Shown: one piece after another, positions 1 through 5,317 of the stretch
How the letters are laid out: each line of letters begins with the position of its first letter
Position numbering within the stretch: the first letter of the stretch is position 1
DNA from: JBATBW01 sp049662565
Lineage (GTDB): Bacteria > Bacillota_I > Bacilli_A > Erysipelotrichales > Erysipelotrichaceae
DNA: 6,219 nucleotides
NCBI GenBank assembly: GCA_049662565.1
Contig: JBATBW010000010.1
Coordinates: forward strand, 1 to 6,219
Direction of reading: 5' to 3'
Position numbers and translations under genes: made by a program
The notes under the pieces: model-generated
The model's input: only the letters and a program-made list of their open reading frames with translations
Databases searched by the model: none
What the model was told of the DNA's origin: nothing

Positions 1-1123
1 ATGATGAAGCCTTATATAAATATCCGCCTTGGAAAATTGCACCCATTTTACTACCAGATATTTTAGTTGTTATTTTATCAATAATAATACTCGAATCAAT
101 ATCATTTCCTAAATTAAAATATGTGAAACCACTAAAAAACGATTGTTTAATTTCGCTATTAGAAATATTAGTGTTTACTTCCCCATACTTGAATGACGTT
201 TCCTCGTCAACAATACCTATTCCTTCAAATTGGTGGATAATAGCTTTATCTAAATTAAAATTAGCTTTACCAACATTAACTGTTGTCGGTGTGATTGCAC
301 TATCTCCATAAAGGTTTGTACCACCATTAAAATAATGCGATTTAGAGTTAACATAAGATATATCAATATTATCAATACTAACTTTCGTCATACTACGAAT
401 AGCCCCAGCTCCAGCTACTTGCCAAGCAGTGCTATCCGTTAATTTTATATTGACATTCTTATATGAATAATGTCTACCATACATCCCACTATTTATTGAA
501 TGAAGGTAATTTACCTTACTAGAAACTAACTCTATTTTCATATTATCTAAAGCAATATCATTATTTACTGTTTGATAACCTGAATCATATATACCAGCTA
601 CTTTATTAATATAAGAATTTATTAGTTTAATATTAACATTTTTTGCCAATGGCGAAAAAGATGTTTTCATTCCACAATCAACACCATATATCGTCCCCTT
701 CAAGGCATAATCTACTTTAATATACCCAACACCAACATTGGTATCATCACTTTTAACACCAATATTCGTCATAACAAGAGGTACACCATTTAATAAAAAC
801 CCAATGTCATTTACTAAAGCCCTGTTTTGAGTTGTAGAACTACTTTTAATCTCAATACTACTTAGATTTTTTGAAAACACTAAAAAGTTTTCTACACCAA
901 TTTCTAAATTGCCTTTTTCTGTTAAATCTGAAACCACATTAATGATCAATTTCTTATTGGTAAAATCTATAGTTGTATCCGCTAATAATTGAGTGATCGA
1001 GGGATATTTTTCCCCTATACCGACATTATAAATTAGCTCATCACTACTAACCGCTTTTACTTTTGTTAGTGACATTGTAAAAAACATCCCCATTATCACT
1101 AATAATAATATATTCTTCTTCAT
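1..1123 (-). CDS. Secreted beta-helix-like surface protein, N-terminal part (3' end outside window)
   Basis: Reading the minus strand from ATG at 1123 gives 374 uninterrupted codons to the left edge, so this is a real but truncated gene. The start has a good ribosome site (GAAAGGG at 1135-1129, 5 nt spacer). Residues 1-24 form a signal peptide: MKKN, a hydrophobic core LLLVIMGMFF, and a likely cleavage after VKA (residue 24). After it, YNVGIGEKYPSITQLLAD (about 32-49) resembles the opening strand of pectin-lyase-fold proteins. Later residues alternate short beta-like strands with Asn/Ser/Gly turns. NVNIKL occurs twice (162-167 and 223-228), with related rungs near 195 (MKIEL), 247 (KVSIDNI) and 281 (TVNVG). 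I infer an exported parallel beta-helix protein, either an adhesin or a carbohydrate-active enzyme. No catalytic motif or cell-wall anchor is visible because the C-terminus is missing. The gene diverges from the MazG-HNH operon. I see no convincing promoter. Confidence 0.8.
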   Translation of the reverse strand, partial: MKKNILLLVIMGMFFTMSLTKVKAVSSDELIYNVGIGEKYPSITQLLADTTIDFTNKKLIINVVSDLTEKGNLEIGVENFLVFSKNLSSIEIKSSSTTQNRALVNDIGFLLNGVPLVMTNIGVKSDDTNVGVGYIKVDYALKGTIYGVDCGMKTSFSPLAKNVNIKLINSYINKVAGIYDSGYQTVNNDIALDNMKIELVSSKVNYLHSINSGMYGRHYSYKNVNIKLTDSTAWQVAGAGAIRSMTKVSIDNIDISYVNSKSHYFNGGTNLYGDSAITPTTVNVGKANFNLDKAIIHQFEGIGIVDEETSFKYGEVNTNISNSEIKQSFFSGFTYFNLGNDIDSSIIIDKITTKISGSKMGAIFQGGYLYKASS

Positions 1124-1264
1124 TTTTTCCCTTTCTAATAAATAACTCATCCCAATTTATTGTATTATTTACCTTTTCATATATAACTATTATTAAAACG
1201 TTGCGATTAATTCCCGTACAATTACACAACTTTAATAATTCTTAGTAATATTACCATCCCCAAC

Positions 1265-1356
1265 GTATCAAAAGCGTAGACACAGGACCCTTAATTACAT
1301 AAAAAAAGATGATAAATAGTTTATTTGAATAAGTCAACAAAAAGCGGACACTTTTA
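1265..1356. repeat. Possible insertion-sequence end remnant with a short direct repeat
   Basis: AAAAGCGTAGACAC (1270-1283) and AAAAGCGGACAC (1340-1351) are imperfect direct repeats about 70 bp apart in a non-coding gap. The segment contains GACACAGGACCC, more GC-rich than its surroundings, and on the reverse strand begins AAGTGTCCGCTTTTTGTTGAC. From memory this style of sequence resembles the ends of IS3-type elements, but there is no transposase and no target duplication that I can define. It may be a decayed IS end or MITE scar, or ordinary intergenic DNA. Confidence 0.25.
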
Positions 1357-1386
1357 TTTGCATTTTACATAATAAATTTTTATAAT

Positions 1387-1416
1387 TTGTTAATTACAAT
1401 TATTATGATGTATAAT
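1387..1416 (+). promoter_or_regulatory. Candidate sigma-A promoter of the MazG-HNH operon
   Basis: TTGTTA (1387-1392) and TATAAT (1411-1416) are separated by 18 bp. This would start transcription near 1423, leaving a leader of about 34 nt before the MazG-like start codon. The -10 box matches consensus perfectly; the -35 box is moderate. The sequence TTGTTAATTACAA (1387-1399) is a small inverted repeat inside the promoter and could be an operator, but in such AT-rich DNA this is weak evidence. Confidence 0.5.
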
Positions 1417-1456
1417 TAATTCATAAATCATCATTACTATATAAAGGGGAAACACA

Positions 1457-1789
1457 ATGGAAAAAATATACAACAAACTAGTAAGAGATAATATCCCAGA
1501 TATTATCCTTAAAGATAATCATCAACCAGTGACAAGAATATTAAATAATGATGATTATAAAAAAGAATTAGAAAAGAAACTATTAGAAGAATATAACGAA
1601 GTACTAAATACTACTACTAGTGAGGAACGTATTGAAGAATTGGCAGACATGTATGAAATACTTACTTATCTAGCACAATTAGAAAATAAAACTATTAATG
1701 ATGTTATAGAAGTTGCGAACAACAAGAAAAACAAACGTGGTGGCTTTGATAAAAAAATATTCTTAGAAAAGGTAATATATGATGACTGA
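1457..1789 (+). CDS. MazG-like nucleoside triphosphate pyrophosphohydrolase (all-alpha NTP-PPase)
   Basis: This 110-residue protein matches the small stand-alone MazG-like family often annotated as phosphoribosyl-ATP pyrophosphohydrolase-like. Members hydrolyse (d)NTPs to NMP and pyrophosphate in the cytoplasm. The N-terminus YNKLVRDNIPDII (residues 5-17) is the family signature. Metal ligands appear as ExxE (E45-E48) followed by ExxD (E61-D64), and RGGF (94-97) is the usual C-terminal motif. Length is normal. The start has a strong ribosome site (AAAGGGG at 1443-1449). It overlaps the following HNH gene by 11 bp, so the two are probably translationally coupled. The substrate cannot be read from sequence. 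It could be nucleotide-pool cleaning or, given the nuclease partner, nucleotide manipulation during phage attack. Family assignment is strong; cellular role is open. Confidence 0.88.
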   Translation: MEKIYNKLVRDNIPDIILKDNHQPVTRILNNDDYKKELEKKLLEEYNEVLNTTTSEERIEELADMYEILTYLAQLENKTINDVIEVANNKKNKRGGFDKKIFLEKVIYDD

Positions 1790-2759
1790 TAACTATTCTA
1801 CATTTAAACAAATCATAAGAGAAAGCAATTATGATAATACTTATAAAATGGCTTGGGCAAAAGCCTTAGTTGAATTATCAACACAAATTGCAACTCATGA
1901 GCCTTATGTAACTATTTCATTTAATGAGATTGCGAAAAAGTATTTAAAGTACTATTGGAACCAAACAATATTCTTTGATCTTAAACAAGGATCCAACCCA
2001 TTAAAACCACCAAAAATATTAACGCTAACAAAAGAAATGATCGAACAATACTTCATCAATACAAAATCAAATAATCCCGTATTATATGAAAAAGCCGAAG
2101 CAAAATTTGAAAAACATCATTTAATCGATATCTATGAAAAAACCATCAAAGATATCGTATCAACATTAAAACAAGATGTGAGTTGGCGTTTCCTCAACAT
2201 TAATGGAAATATCAACCAACTATACAAATATACTAAAGGCAATGATTATTTGGTTATTGAAAATAAACTATTACAACAACTAAAAGAAAATGAACAAGAC
2301 CTTTATGATCTAATTAATTATCGTTGGGGACTAATACTCGAAACATTTAATAGTTCCCCAAGAATAAATAAAAAAGTAAAGATAATGGATGAAAGAGAAA
2401 TTAAACGTAATTCACTCATTAAATACAAAACTTATTTAGATTTAGAAAACGAAGAACATCATTGTTTCCTTTGTGGTCAACCAATAAATGAAAATAATCT
2501 ATCTATTGATCATGTGATACCATGGTCATATATGTATTCCGATGATATTTGGAATTTAGTATATGTATGCAAAAGTTGTAATTCAATTAAAAGCAATAAA
2601 ATACCAACAATTAAAGATATAAATAACCTAAAAGCAAGAAATATAACTCTCTTAAACCAAATGGAAAATCATCATATATACAACAAGTTATACGACGAAT
2701 TAAAAACAGCTATTGATAAAGATTACATTGATAAGTTTTGGGTAGGCAGTAAGAGTTAG
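1779..2759 (+). CDS. HNH endonuclease domain protein coupled to the MazG-like gene
   Basis: This 326-residue protein carries a C-terminal HNH nuclease. A zinc ribbon is formed by C229/C232 and C264/C267, and the catalytic core reads SIDHVIPWS (242-250, D244-H245), N259 in DDIWNL, and CNSIKSNK (267-274, N268). These HNH residues imply metal-dependent DNA cleavage. The roughly 220-residue N-terminal part has no motif I can name. It begins NTYKMAWAKALVEL (20-33), a pattern I recall from other HNH proteins found in accessory or defence regions (from memory, unchecked), and may sense a trigger or bind DNA. Two adjacent ATGs (1779, 1782) both suit the AGAAAAGG site at 1765-1772; 1779 is the better spaced. 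It overlaps the MazG-like gene by 11 bp and is followed by a terminator, so the pair is a closed two-gene unit. I see no methyltransferase nearby, so classical restriction-modification is not supported here. Confidence 0.87.
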   Translation: MMTDNYSTFKQIIRESNYDNTYKMAWAKALVELSTQIATHEPYVTISFNEIAKKYLKYYWNQTIFFDLKQGSNPLKPPKILTLTKEMIEQYFINTKSNNPVLYEKAEAKFEKHHLIDIYEKTIKDIVSTLKQDVSWRFLNINGNINQLYKYTKGNDYLVIENKLLQQLKENEQDLYDLINYRWGLILETFNSSPRINKKVKIMDEREIKRNSLIKYKTYLDLENEEHHCFLCGQPINENNLSIDHVIPWSYMYSDDIWNLVYVCKSCNSIKSNKIPTIKDINNLKARNITLLNQMENHHIYNKLYDELKTAIDKDYIDKFWVGSKS

Positions 2760-2777
2760 TTAAACACAAATAAATTC

Positions 2778-2807
2778 GGGCTATTTTAAAAATAGTCCTT
2801 TTTCTTT
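2778..2807 (+). terminator. Rho-independent terminator of the MazG-HNH operon
   Basis: GGGCTATTTT (2778-2787) pairs with AAAATAGTCC (2789-2798), with one G-U pair, and is followed by TTTTTCTTT. It sits 18 nt after the HNH stop codon. The end of the T-tract overlaps the first phased repeat of the downstream VTC promoter. Confidence 0.8.
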
Positions 2808-2842
2808 AACCTCATTTTAAGTAAGCATTATAAACTTATATC
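2805..2842 (+). promoter_or_regulatory. Pho-box-like promoter of the first VTC gene
   Basis: TTTAAC (2805-2810) and TTTAAG (2816-2821) lie exactly 11 bp apart. A degenerate third unit, ATTATA, follows at 2827. TAAACTTATATCA starts 15 bp after the start of the second unit, and TATATC (2837-2842) is a plausible -10 box. The same arrangement, with identical distances, occurs before the second VTC gene at 5257-5294. An 11-bp direct-repeat period is typical of PhoB/PhoP (OmpR-family) operators. Regulation by phosphate is inferred. Confidence 0.5.
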
Positions 2843-2867
2843 AAGTAAATAAAAAGGAGAATTCCAT

Positions 2868-3542
2868 ATGAACGATAAATCTACATTTACTAGATATGAA
2901 TTTAGGTACTTAATCAAGATAGAACAAAAGAAAGAATTACTAAAACTAATTAATCAACATATGCAAAAGGACGACTATGTTCAAAGCATATATAACTTAT
3001 ATTTTGATACTAATGATTATTTACTTACCCGCAAAAACTTAGCACACCCATTATATAAAGAAAAAATAATATTAAGATCATACGGAAAAGCAAATATAAA
3101 CACCAAAATATTTCTAGAAATAAAAAAGAGCTTTAACAACTTTGTCTATAAACATACGTTCCCTATTAAAGAACGAAGCTTAAAGCATTACATTACTAAA
3201 AATAATAGCTTAGAATGTTTATATCCAAATATCGAACCAAAGATGTTTATTGGCTATAATCGAGAATCATATACAAGTATTGATAATCCTGATTTTCGTA
3301 TTAACTTTGATTATAATATTGTCTATCGCGATAATGATTTAACTTTATGCGGTGAAATGTACGGTGATCGACTAATACCTAAAGGAATAGTATTAATGGA
3401 AATAAAAAGTACTAATCCCTTACCTTTATGGATTACTAATTTCCTTAATCAAAAATGTATATTTGAAACATCATTTTCTAAATACTCCCGAGCTTATCAA
3501 GAAAGCAATGAAAGAAAGATGTTGATAACGTATTCTATTTAA
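2868..3542 (+). CDS. VTC-domain protein, divergent stand-alone paralogue (polyphosphate polymerase family)
   Basis: VTC domains form a tunnel lined with basic residues and polymerise polyphosphate from nucleotide triphosphate, as characterised in yeast Vtc4; bacterial members are single-domain. Recognisable landmarks in this 224-residue protein are RYEFRY (9-14), SIYNLYFDTND (40-50), KEKIILRSYG (64-73), FLEIKK (82-87), FRINFD (143-148), LMEIK (176-180) and SFSK (202-205). It is about 61% identical over residues 1-102, and 67% over the last 106 residues, to the VTC gene at 5318. Basic positions differ: the paralogue's KLRLR is KIILR here (R68 to I) and its YKRR is YKHT (R96, R97 to H, T). It is also 12 residues shorter, with the gap at about 107-119. 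There is no DUF4956 gene after it, only a terminator. It may have reduced or altered activity. Start chosen from GGAG at 2856-2859. Confidence 0.85.
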   Translation: MNDKSTFTRYEFRYLIKIEQKKELLKLINQHMQKDDYVQSIYNLYFDTNDYLLTRKNLAHPLYKEKIILRSYGKANINTKIFLEIKKSFNNFVYKHTFPIKERSLKHYITKNNSLECLYPNIEPKMFIGYNRESYTSIDNPDFRINFDYNIVYRDNDLTLCGEMYGDRLIPKGIVLMEIKSTNPLPLWITNFLNQKCIFETSFSKYSRAYQESNERKMLITYSI

Positions 3543-3561
3543 TATTTGTTTAGATTAATTT

Positions 3562-3608
3562 AAAAAGACACCTTACCTTTAATATAATAAAGATAAGGTG
3601 TCTTTTTT
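3562..3608 (+). terminator. Strong, probably bidirectional terminator between the VTC gene and the 54-residue gene
   Basis: AAAAAGACACCTTA (3562-3575) pairs with TAAGGTGTCTTTTT (3594-3607), with further pairing inside (CTTT with AAAG). It is followed by T's on the plus strand and, read in reverse, by TTTTTAAATTAA. It therefore ends the VTC transcript and can also end the convergent minus-strand transcript of the small gene. Confidence 0.88.
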
Positions 3609-3696
3609 AACTTTTAACCACAACAAAAAGTATTACCAACATTCTATTTTGATAATATAATTATAAACTTATATATTAAGTCATTAATTAGTTAGA

Positions 3697-3861
3697 TTAT
3701 TTATCTGATTTATCAATAGTTTTAGATTGTTCAGCGTTTTTGCGTTCATTCTTTTCAATAATTTTACTAATAATTACCGAAACCTCCAACTCACTTAGCC
3801 CACATTCCATTAATGATTCATAGACAACATCTAATGGTGATTCTTTTAAAATTTCTTTCAT
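3697..3861 (-). CDS. Hypothetical 54-residue acidic/charged protein
   Basis: ATG at 3861 to TAA at 3699-3697 encodes 54 residues beginning MKEILKESPLDVVYESL. The start is well supported: AGGGGA lies just upstream (3871-3866), and a perfect TATAAT (3886-3881) gives a short leader, although the -35 box is weak. The first half, DVVYESLMECGLSELEVSVIISKII (11-35), looks like two short amphipathic helices around a CGLSE turn. The tail from about 36 is very charged (EKNERKNAEQSK) and probably disordered. There is no signal peptide or membrane segment. It stands alone between two terminators. I do not recognise the family; a small regulator or adaptor is possible, but nothing in the sequence proves it. 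Confidence 0.62.
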   Translation of the reverse strand: MKEILKESPLDVVYESLMECGLSELEVSVIISKIIEKNERKNAEQSKTIDKSDK

Positions 3862-3880
3862 ATTTATCCCCTCTCTACTA

Positions 3881-3886
3881 ATTATA
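3881..3886 (-). promoter_or_regulatory. -10 box of the 54-residue gene
   Basis: TATAAT on the minus strand, about 13 nt before the AGGGGA ribosome site. The 17-bp upstream position reads AGGAAT, a poor -35 box, so the promoter is either weak or activator-dependent. The remaining gap to about 3980 is very AT-rich, with no other signal I can support. Confidence 0.4.
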
Positions 3887-3979
3887 TTATCATAAATGTA
3901 GAATTCCTAAAATAATTTTTTGAATTTTTATTTTTTATATTTGTGACTTATTTATCACGCTATTTTAGTGTTTTTAATA

Positions 3980-4029
3980 CACAAATAAAAGATTCCTTAT
4001 CATTACTTGTAGTAAAGGTAAGGAATCTT
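3980..4029 (-). terminator. Terminator of the NrdI-DUF3793 operon
   Basis: On the minus strand AAGATTCCTTA (4029-4019) pairs with TAAGGAATCTT (3999-3989), followed by TTATTTGT. It begins 12 nt past the stop codon of the DUF3793 gene, so the two-gene operon closes here. Confidence 0.85.
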
Positions 4030-4040
4030 ATTATTATTAT

Positions 4041-4598
4041 TCAGTTTTTCAAAATATTTAAACAAGACTTACCAGTCTTTAGATAAGATAATAAGTGTTC
4101 TTTAGATCTATTAAATAAGTTAAATCTTTTAATACTATTATCGACATTATGATATACCTTCCAATAAGAAGTATATAAACAGGGACGTTTGTTTATAAAG
4201 TCTAGTACATCATTAATAGGATATCCTAAAAATACACCTATTTCATGAGGATAAGAATTATTATTTAATCTACGATCTAAATGATTAATAATTTGTTCAA
4301 TATTAGTTAAGGGATAATCATAACTCTTTAACAAATCAATAATCCTATGATCCTTTAAACATTTATTAATTAGTAAAGGATGATATATATAAAGAGTAAT
4401 ACGTTCTTGATGTTGTTGGAGAATACGAATAACTAGATGATTATTGGATAATTTATCATTATAATCATTTACTAGTTTATTTATATCTTCAAACTCCTGC
4501 TTATAAACATGAAACATAGATCCAGCTTTTTGTTTCATTAAGGTAGGAGCACAATAATTAACTAATTTCTTTTCAAATATATATTGTTCTTTAGACAT
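4041..4598 (-). CDS. DUF3793 family protein
   Basis: This 185-residue protein matches DUF3793 of Firmicutes by its hallmark motifs: CAPTL (16-20), LYIYHP (69-74), PHEIGVFLGYP followed by NDVLDFI (117-135), and WKVY (146-149). Length is normal for the family. The fold and biochemical function are unknown to me. From memory, family members often sit beside flavodoxin-like genes, which fits here. The ATG at 4598 overlaps the nrdI stop codon by 8 bp (shared ATGTCTAA). It has no strong ribosome site of its own, so it is probably translated by coupling to NrdI. It may use or control the flavoprotein, for example as an electron-transfer or metal-handling partner; this is inference from gene order only. 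It has no signal peptide or membrane helix, so it is cytoplasmic. Confidence 0.85.
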   Translation of the reverse strand: MSKEQYIFEKKLVNYCAPTLMKQKAGSMFHVYKQEFEDINKLVNDYNDKLSNNHLVIRILQQHQERITLYIYHPLLINKCLKDHRIIDLLKSYDYPLTNIEQIINHLDRRLNNNSYPHEIGVFLGYPINDVLDFINKRPCLYTSYWKVYHNVDNSIKRFNLFNRSKEHLLSYLKTGKSCLNILKN

Positions 4599-4944
4599 TT
4601 TCTAATATTGTTTTAATATTAATATAATCTTCAGCACTTCCCATATTCTCTACTTTATATAAACAATCAACACCATATTCATTAGCAATCTTATCCCCAG
4701 CTAAACAATAAGCATCACCATACCCTAAATCTCCTGATGCAATAACTCCTTTTAGATATTTTGAATTGTTTGAAAGAAATGTTTCTACTTCAAAGGGAAT
4801 ATCTCCATACCCATCAGTATAAGTAAACAATATATAATTATCTTCTACTAATTCACTTCCATCATTAATTTGTAATGCTTGTATTCCTAATTTATCAATC
4901 ATTGTTTGAACATTACCTGTTCTTGATGTATATACGTATTGCAT
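4591..4944 (-). CDS. nrdI: NrdI-like flavodoxin
   Basis: NrdI is a small FMN flavoprotein that supplies oxidant to assemble the manganese-tyrosyl radical cofactor of class Ib ribonucleotide reductase (NrdEF). This 117-residue protein shows the FMN phosphate loop TSRTGNVQ (about 6-13), the GYGDIPFEV loop and the SGDLGYGDAYCLAGDKIA segment, which corresponds to the SGNxNFGxxFCxAGDxI motif of typical NrdI. The C-terminal GSAEDY also matches. I start it at ATG 4944 because GGAGG (4954-4950) is 5 nt upstream. A GTG four codons earlier overlaps that ribosome site and is unlikely. It is first in an overlapping operon with DUF3793. No nrdE or nrdF is in the window, so a role as a general flavodoxin cannot be excluded. 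The variant SGDLGYG in place of SGNxNFG is mildly unusual. Confidence 0.85.
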   Translation of the reverse strand: MQYVYTSRTGNVQTMIDKLGIQALQINDGSELVEDNYILFTYTDGYGDIPFEVETFLSNNSKYLKGVIASGDLGYGDAYCLAGDKIANEYGVDCLYKVENMGSAEDYINIKTILENV

Positions 4945-4953
4945 ATTAGCCTC

Positions 4954-4979
4954 CACAAGTTAGTTATTACTAACTTGTG
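4954..4979. promoter_or_regulatory. Palindromic operator at the nrdI transcription start
   Basis: CACAAGTTAGT (4954-4964) and ACTAACTTGTG (4969-4979) are perfect 11-bp inverted arms around TATT. The palindrome covers the predicted start site, directly after the -10 box, and ends at the first base of the ribosome binding site. This is the classic position for a dimeric repressor. The same sequence could fold in the mRNA as a hairpin beside the ribosome site. The regulator is unknown; a MarR-type winged-helix protein is a guess from palindrome shape. Confidence 0.65.
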
Positions 4980-4982
4980 TAC

Positions 4983-5011
4983 ATTATACTTAATAAGATA
5001 ATAAATGTAAA
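4983..5011 (-). promoter_or_regulatory. Sigma-A promoter of the nrdI operon
   Basis: On the minus strand TTTACA (5011-5006) and a perfect TATAAT (4988-4983) are separated by exactly 17 bp. Predicted transcription start is about 4976, giving a leader of roughly 30 nt. This is the strongest promoter in the window and probably needs repression to be controlled. Confidence 0.75.
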
Positions 5012-5012
5012 G

Positions 5013-5024
5013 TACATTAATGTA
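5013..5024. promoter_or_regulatory. Second palindrome upstream of the nrdI -35 box
   Basis: TACATTAATGTA is a perfect 12-bp palindrome located just upstream of the -35 box. GTACATTA occurs at both 5012-5019 and 4979-4986, exactly 33 bp apart (about three helical turns), flanking the core promoter. This may be a second regulator site. Low sequence complexity makes chance a real alternative. Confidence 0.35.
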
Positions 5025-5072
5025 TCTTGACTTTTATTCATTACCCAAAAAAGATCATTTTAACATTTAGGG

Positions 5073-5122
5073 TTATACAAATAGTTAACCAAATGGTGAA
5101 ATTTAGATACCCCTTTGTATAA
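5073..5122. repeat. Long-range inverted repeat in the intergenic region
   Basis: TTATACAAA (5073-5081) and TTTGTATAA (5114-5122) are perfect 9-bp inverted repeats with 32 bp between them. The interior includes GGTTA and TAACC arms (5071-5090), so alternative foldings exist. It lies upstream of a strong plus-strand terminator that has no coding gene. Possible small RNA or leader structure. No known riboswitch class is recognised. Confidence 0.35.
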
Positions 5123-5150
5123 TGCATCATTTTATAAAGGCCATCGTTTA

Positions 5151-5182
5151 AACAGTCACATCATACTGTGACTGTTTTTTTT
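5151..5182 (+). terminator. Plus-strand terminator without an assigned gene
   Basis: AACAGTCACA (5151-5160) pairs perfectly with TGTGACTGTT (5167-5176) around a 6-nt loop, followed by a run of eight T's. It is clearly oriented for plus-strand transcription, yet no plus-strand gene lies between 4980 and 5150. A perfect TATAAT at 5118-5123 could start a very short transcript. It may end a small RNA or insulate the downstream VTC promoter. Confidence 0.8.
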
Positions 5183-5234
5183 ACATTATTAAATAGAATT
5201 AACCATTTTTTTATATATGAAATACCAAATAAAC

Positions 5235-5294
5235 TTTAACTATATTTTAACTCCCTTTTAAGTATGTTTTAATTATCGGTTTTAAACTTAAATC
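5235..5294 (+). promoter_or_regulatory. Pho-box-like phased repeat promoter of the second VTC-DUF4956 operon
   Basis: Four units, TTTAAC (5235), TTTAAC (5246), TTTAAG (5257) and TTTAAT (5268), start exactly 11 bp apart. A fifth TTTAAA lies at 5281. TAAACTTAAATCA starts 15 bp after the fourth unit, the same spacing as before the first VTC gene, and TAAATC (5289-5294) is the equivalent -10 position. Tandem 11-bp repeats are the binding pattern of PhoB/PhoP-type response regulators. Phosphate-starvation control of polyphosphate synthesis is a sensible inference but unproven. Confidence 0.6.
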
Positions 5295-5317
5295 ATACAA
5301 AGAAAAGGAGACTTTTA

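Noticed and set aside
123..311. Plus-strand open frame of 62 codons
   Set aside because: It lies antisense inside the secreted-protein gene and has no ribosome site or recognisable domain.
1047..1229. Minus-strand open frame of 60 codons starting at 1229
   Set aside because: It overlaps the signal-peptide start of the secreted protein in another frame; the well-spaced GAAAGGG site belongs to the ATG at 1123.
1405..1434. ATGATG/CATCAT inverted repeat as an operator or hairpin
   Set aside because: The arms are 6 bp with an 18-nt loop in very AT-rich DNA; this is easily chance.
3942..3960. GTGA and TCAC arms as a CRP-like site
   Set aside because: The arms are separated by 8 rather than 6 bases, and the site is not placed sensibly relative to a promoter.
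4945..4956. GTG start four codons upstream for nrdI
   Set aside because: This codon overlaps the GGAGG ribosome site itself; ATG at 4944 is correctly spaced.
5093..5150. Two 9-codon frames (ATGGTG at 5093 and ATGCAT at 5122) before the terminator as leader peptides
   Set aside because: Neither has a ribosome site, and neither codon content suggests attenuation.
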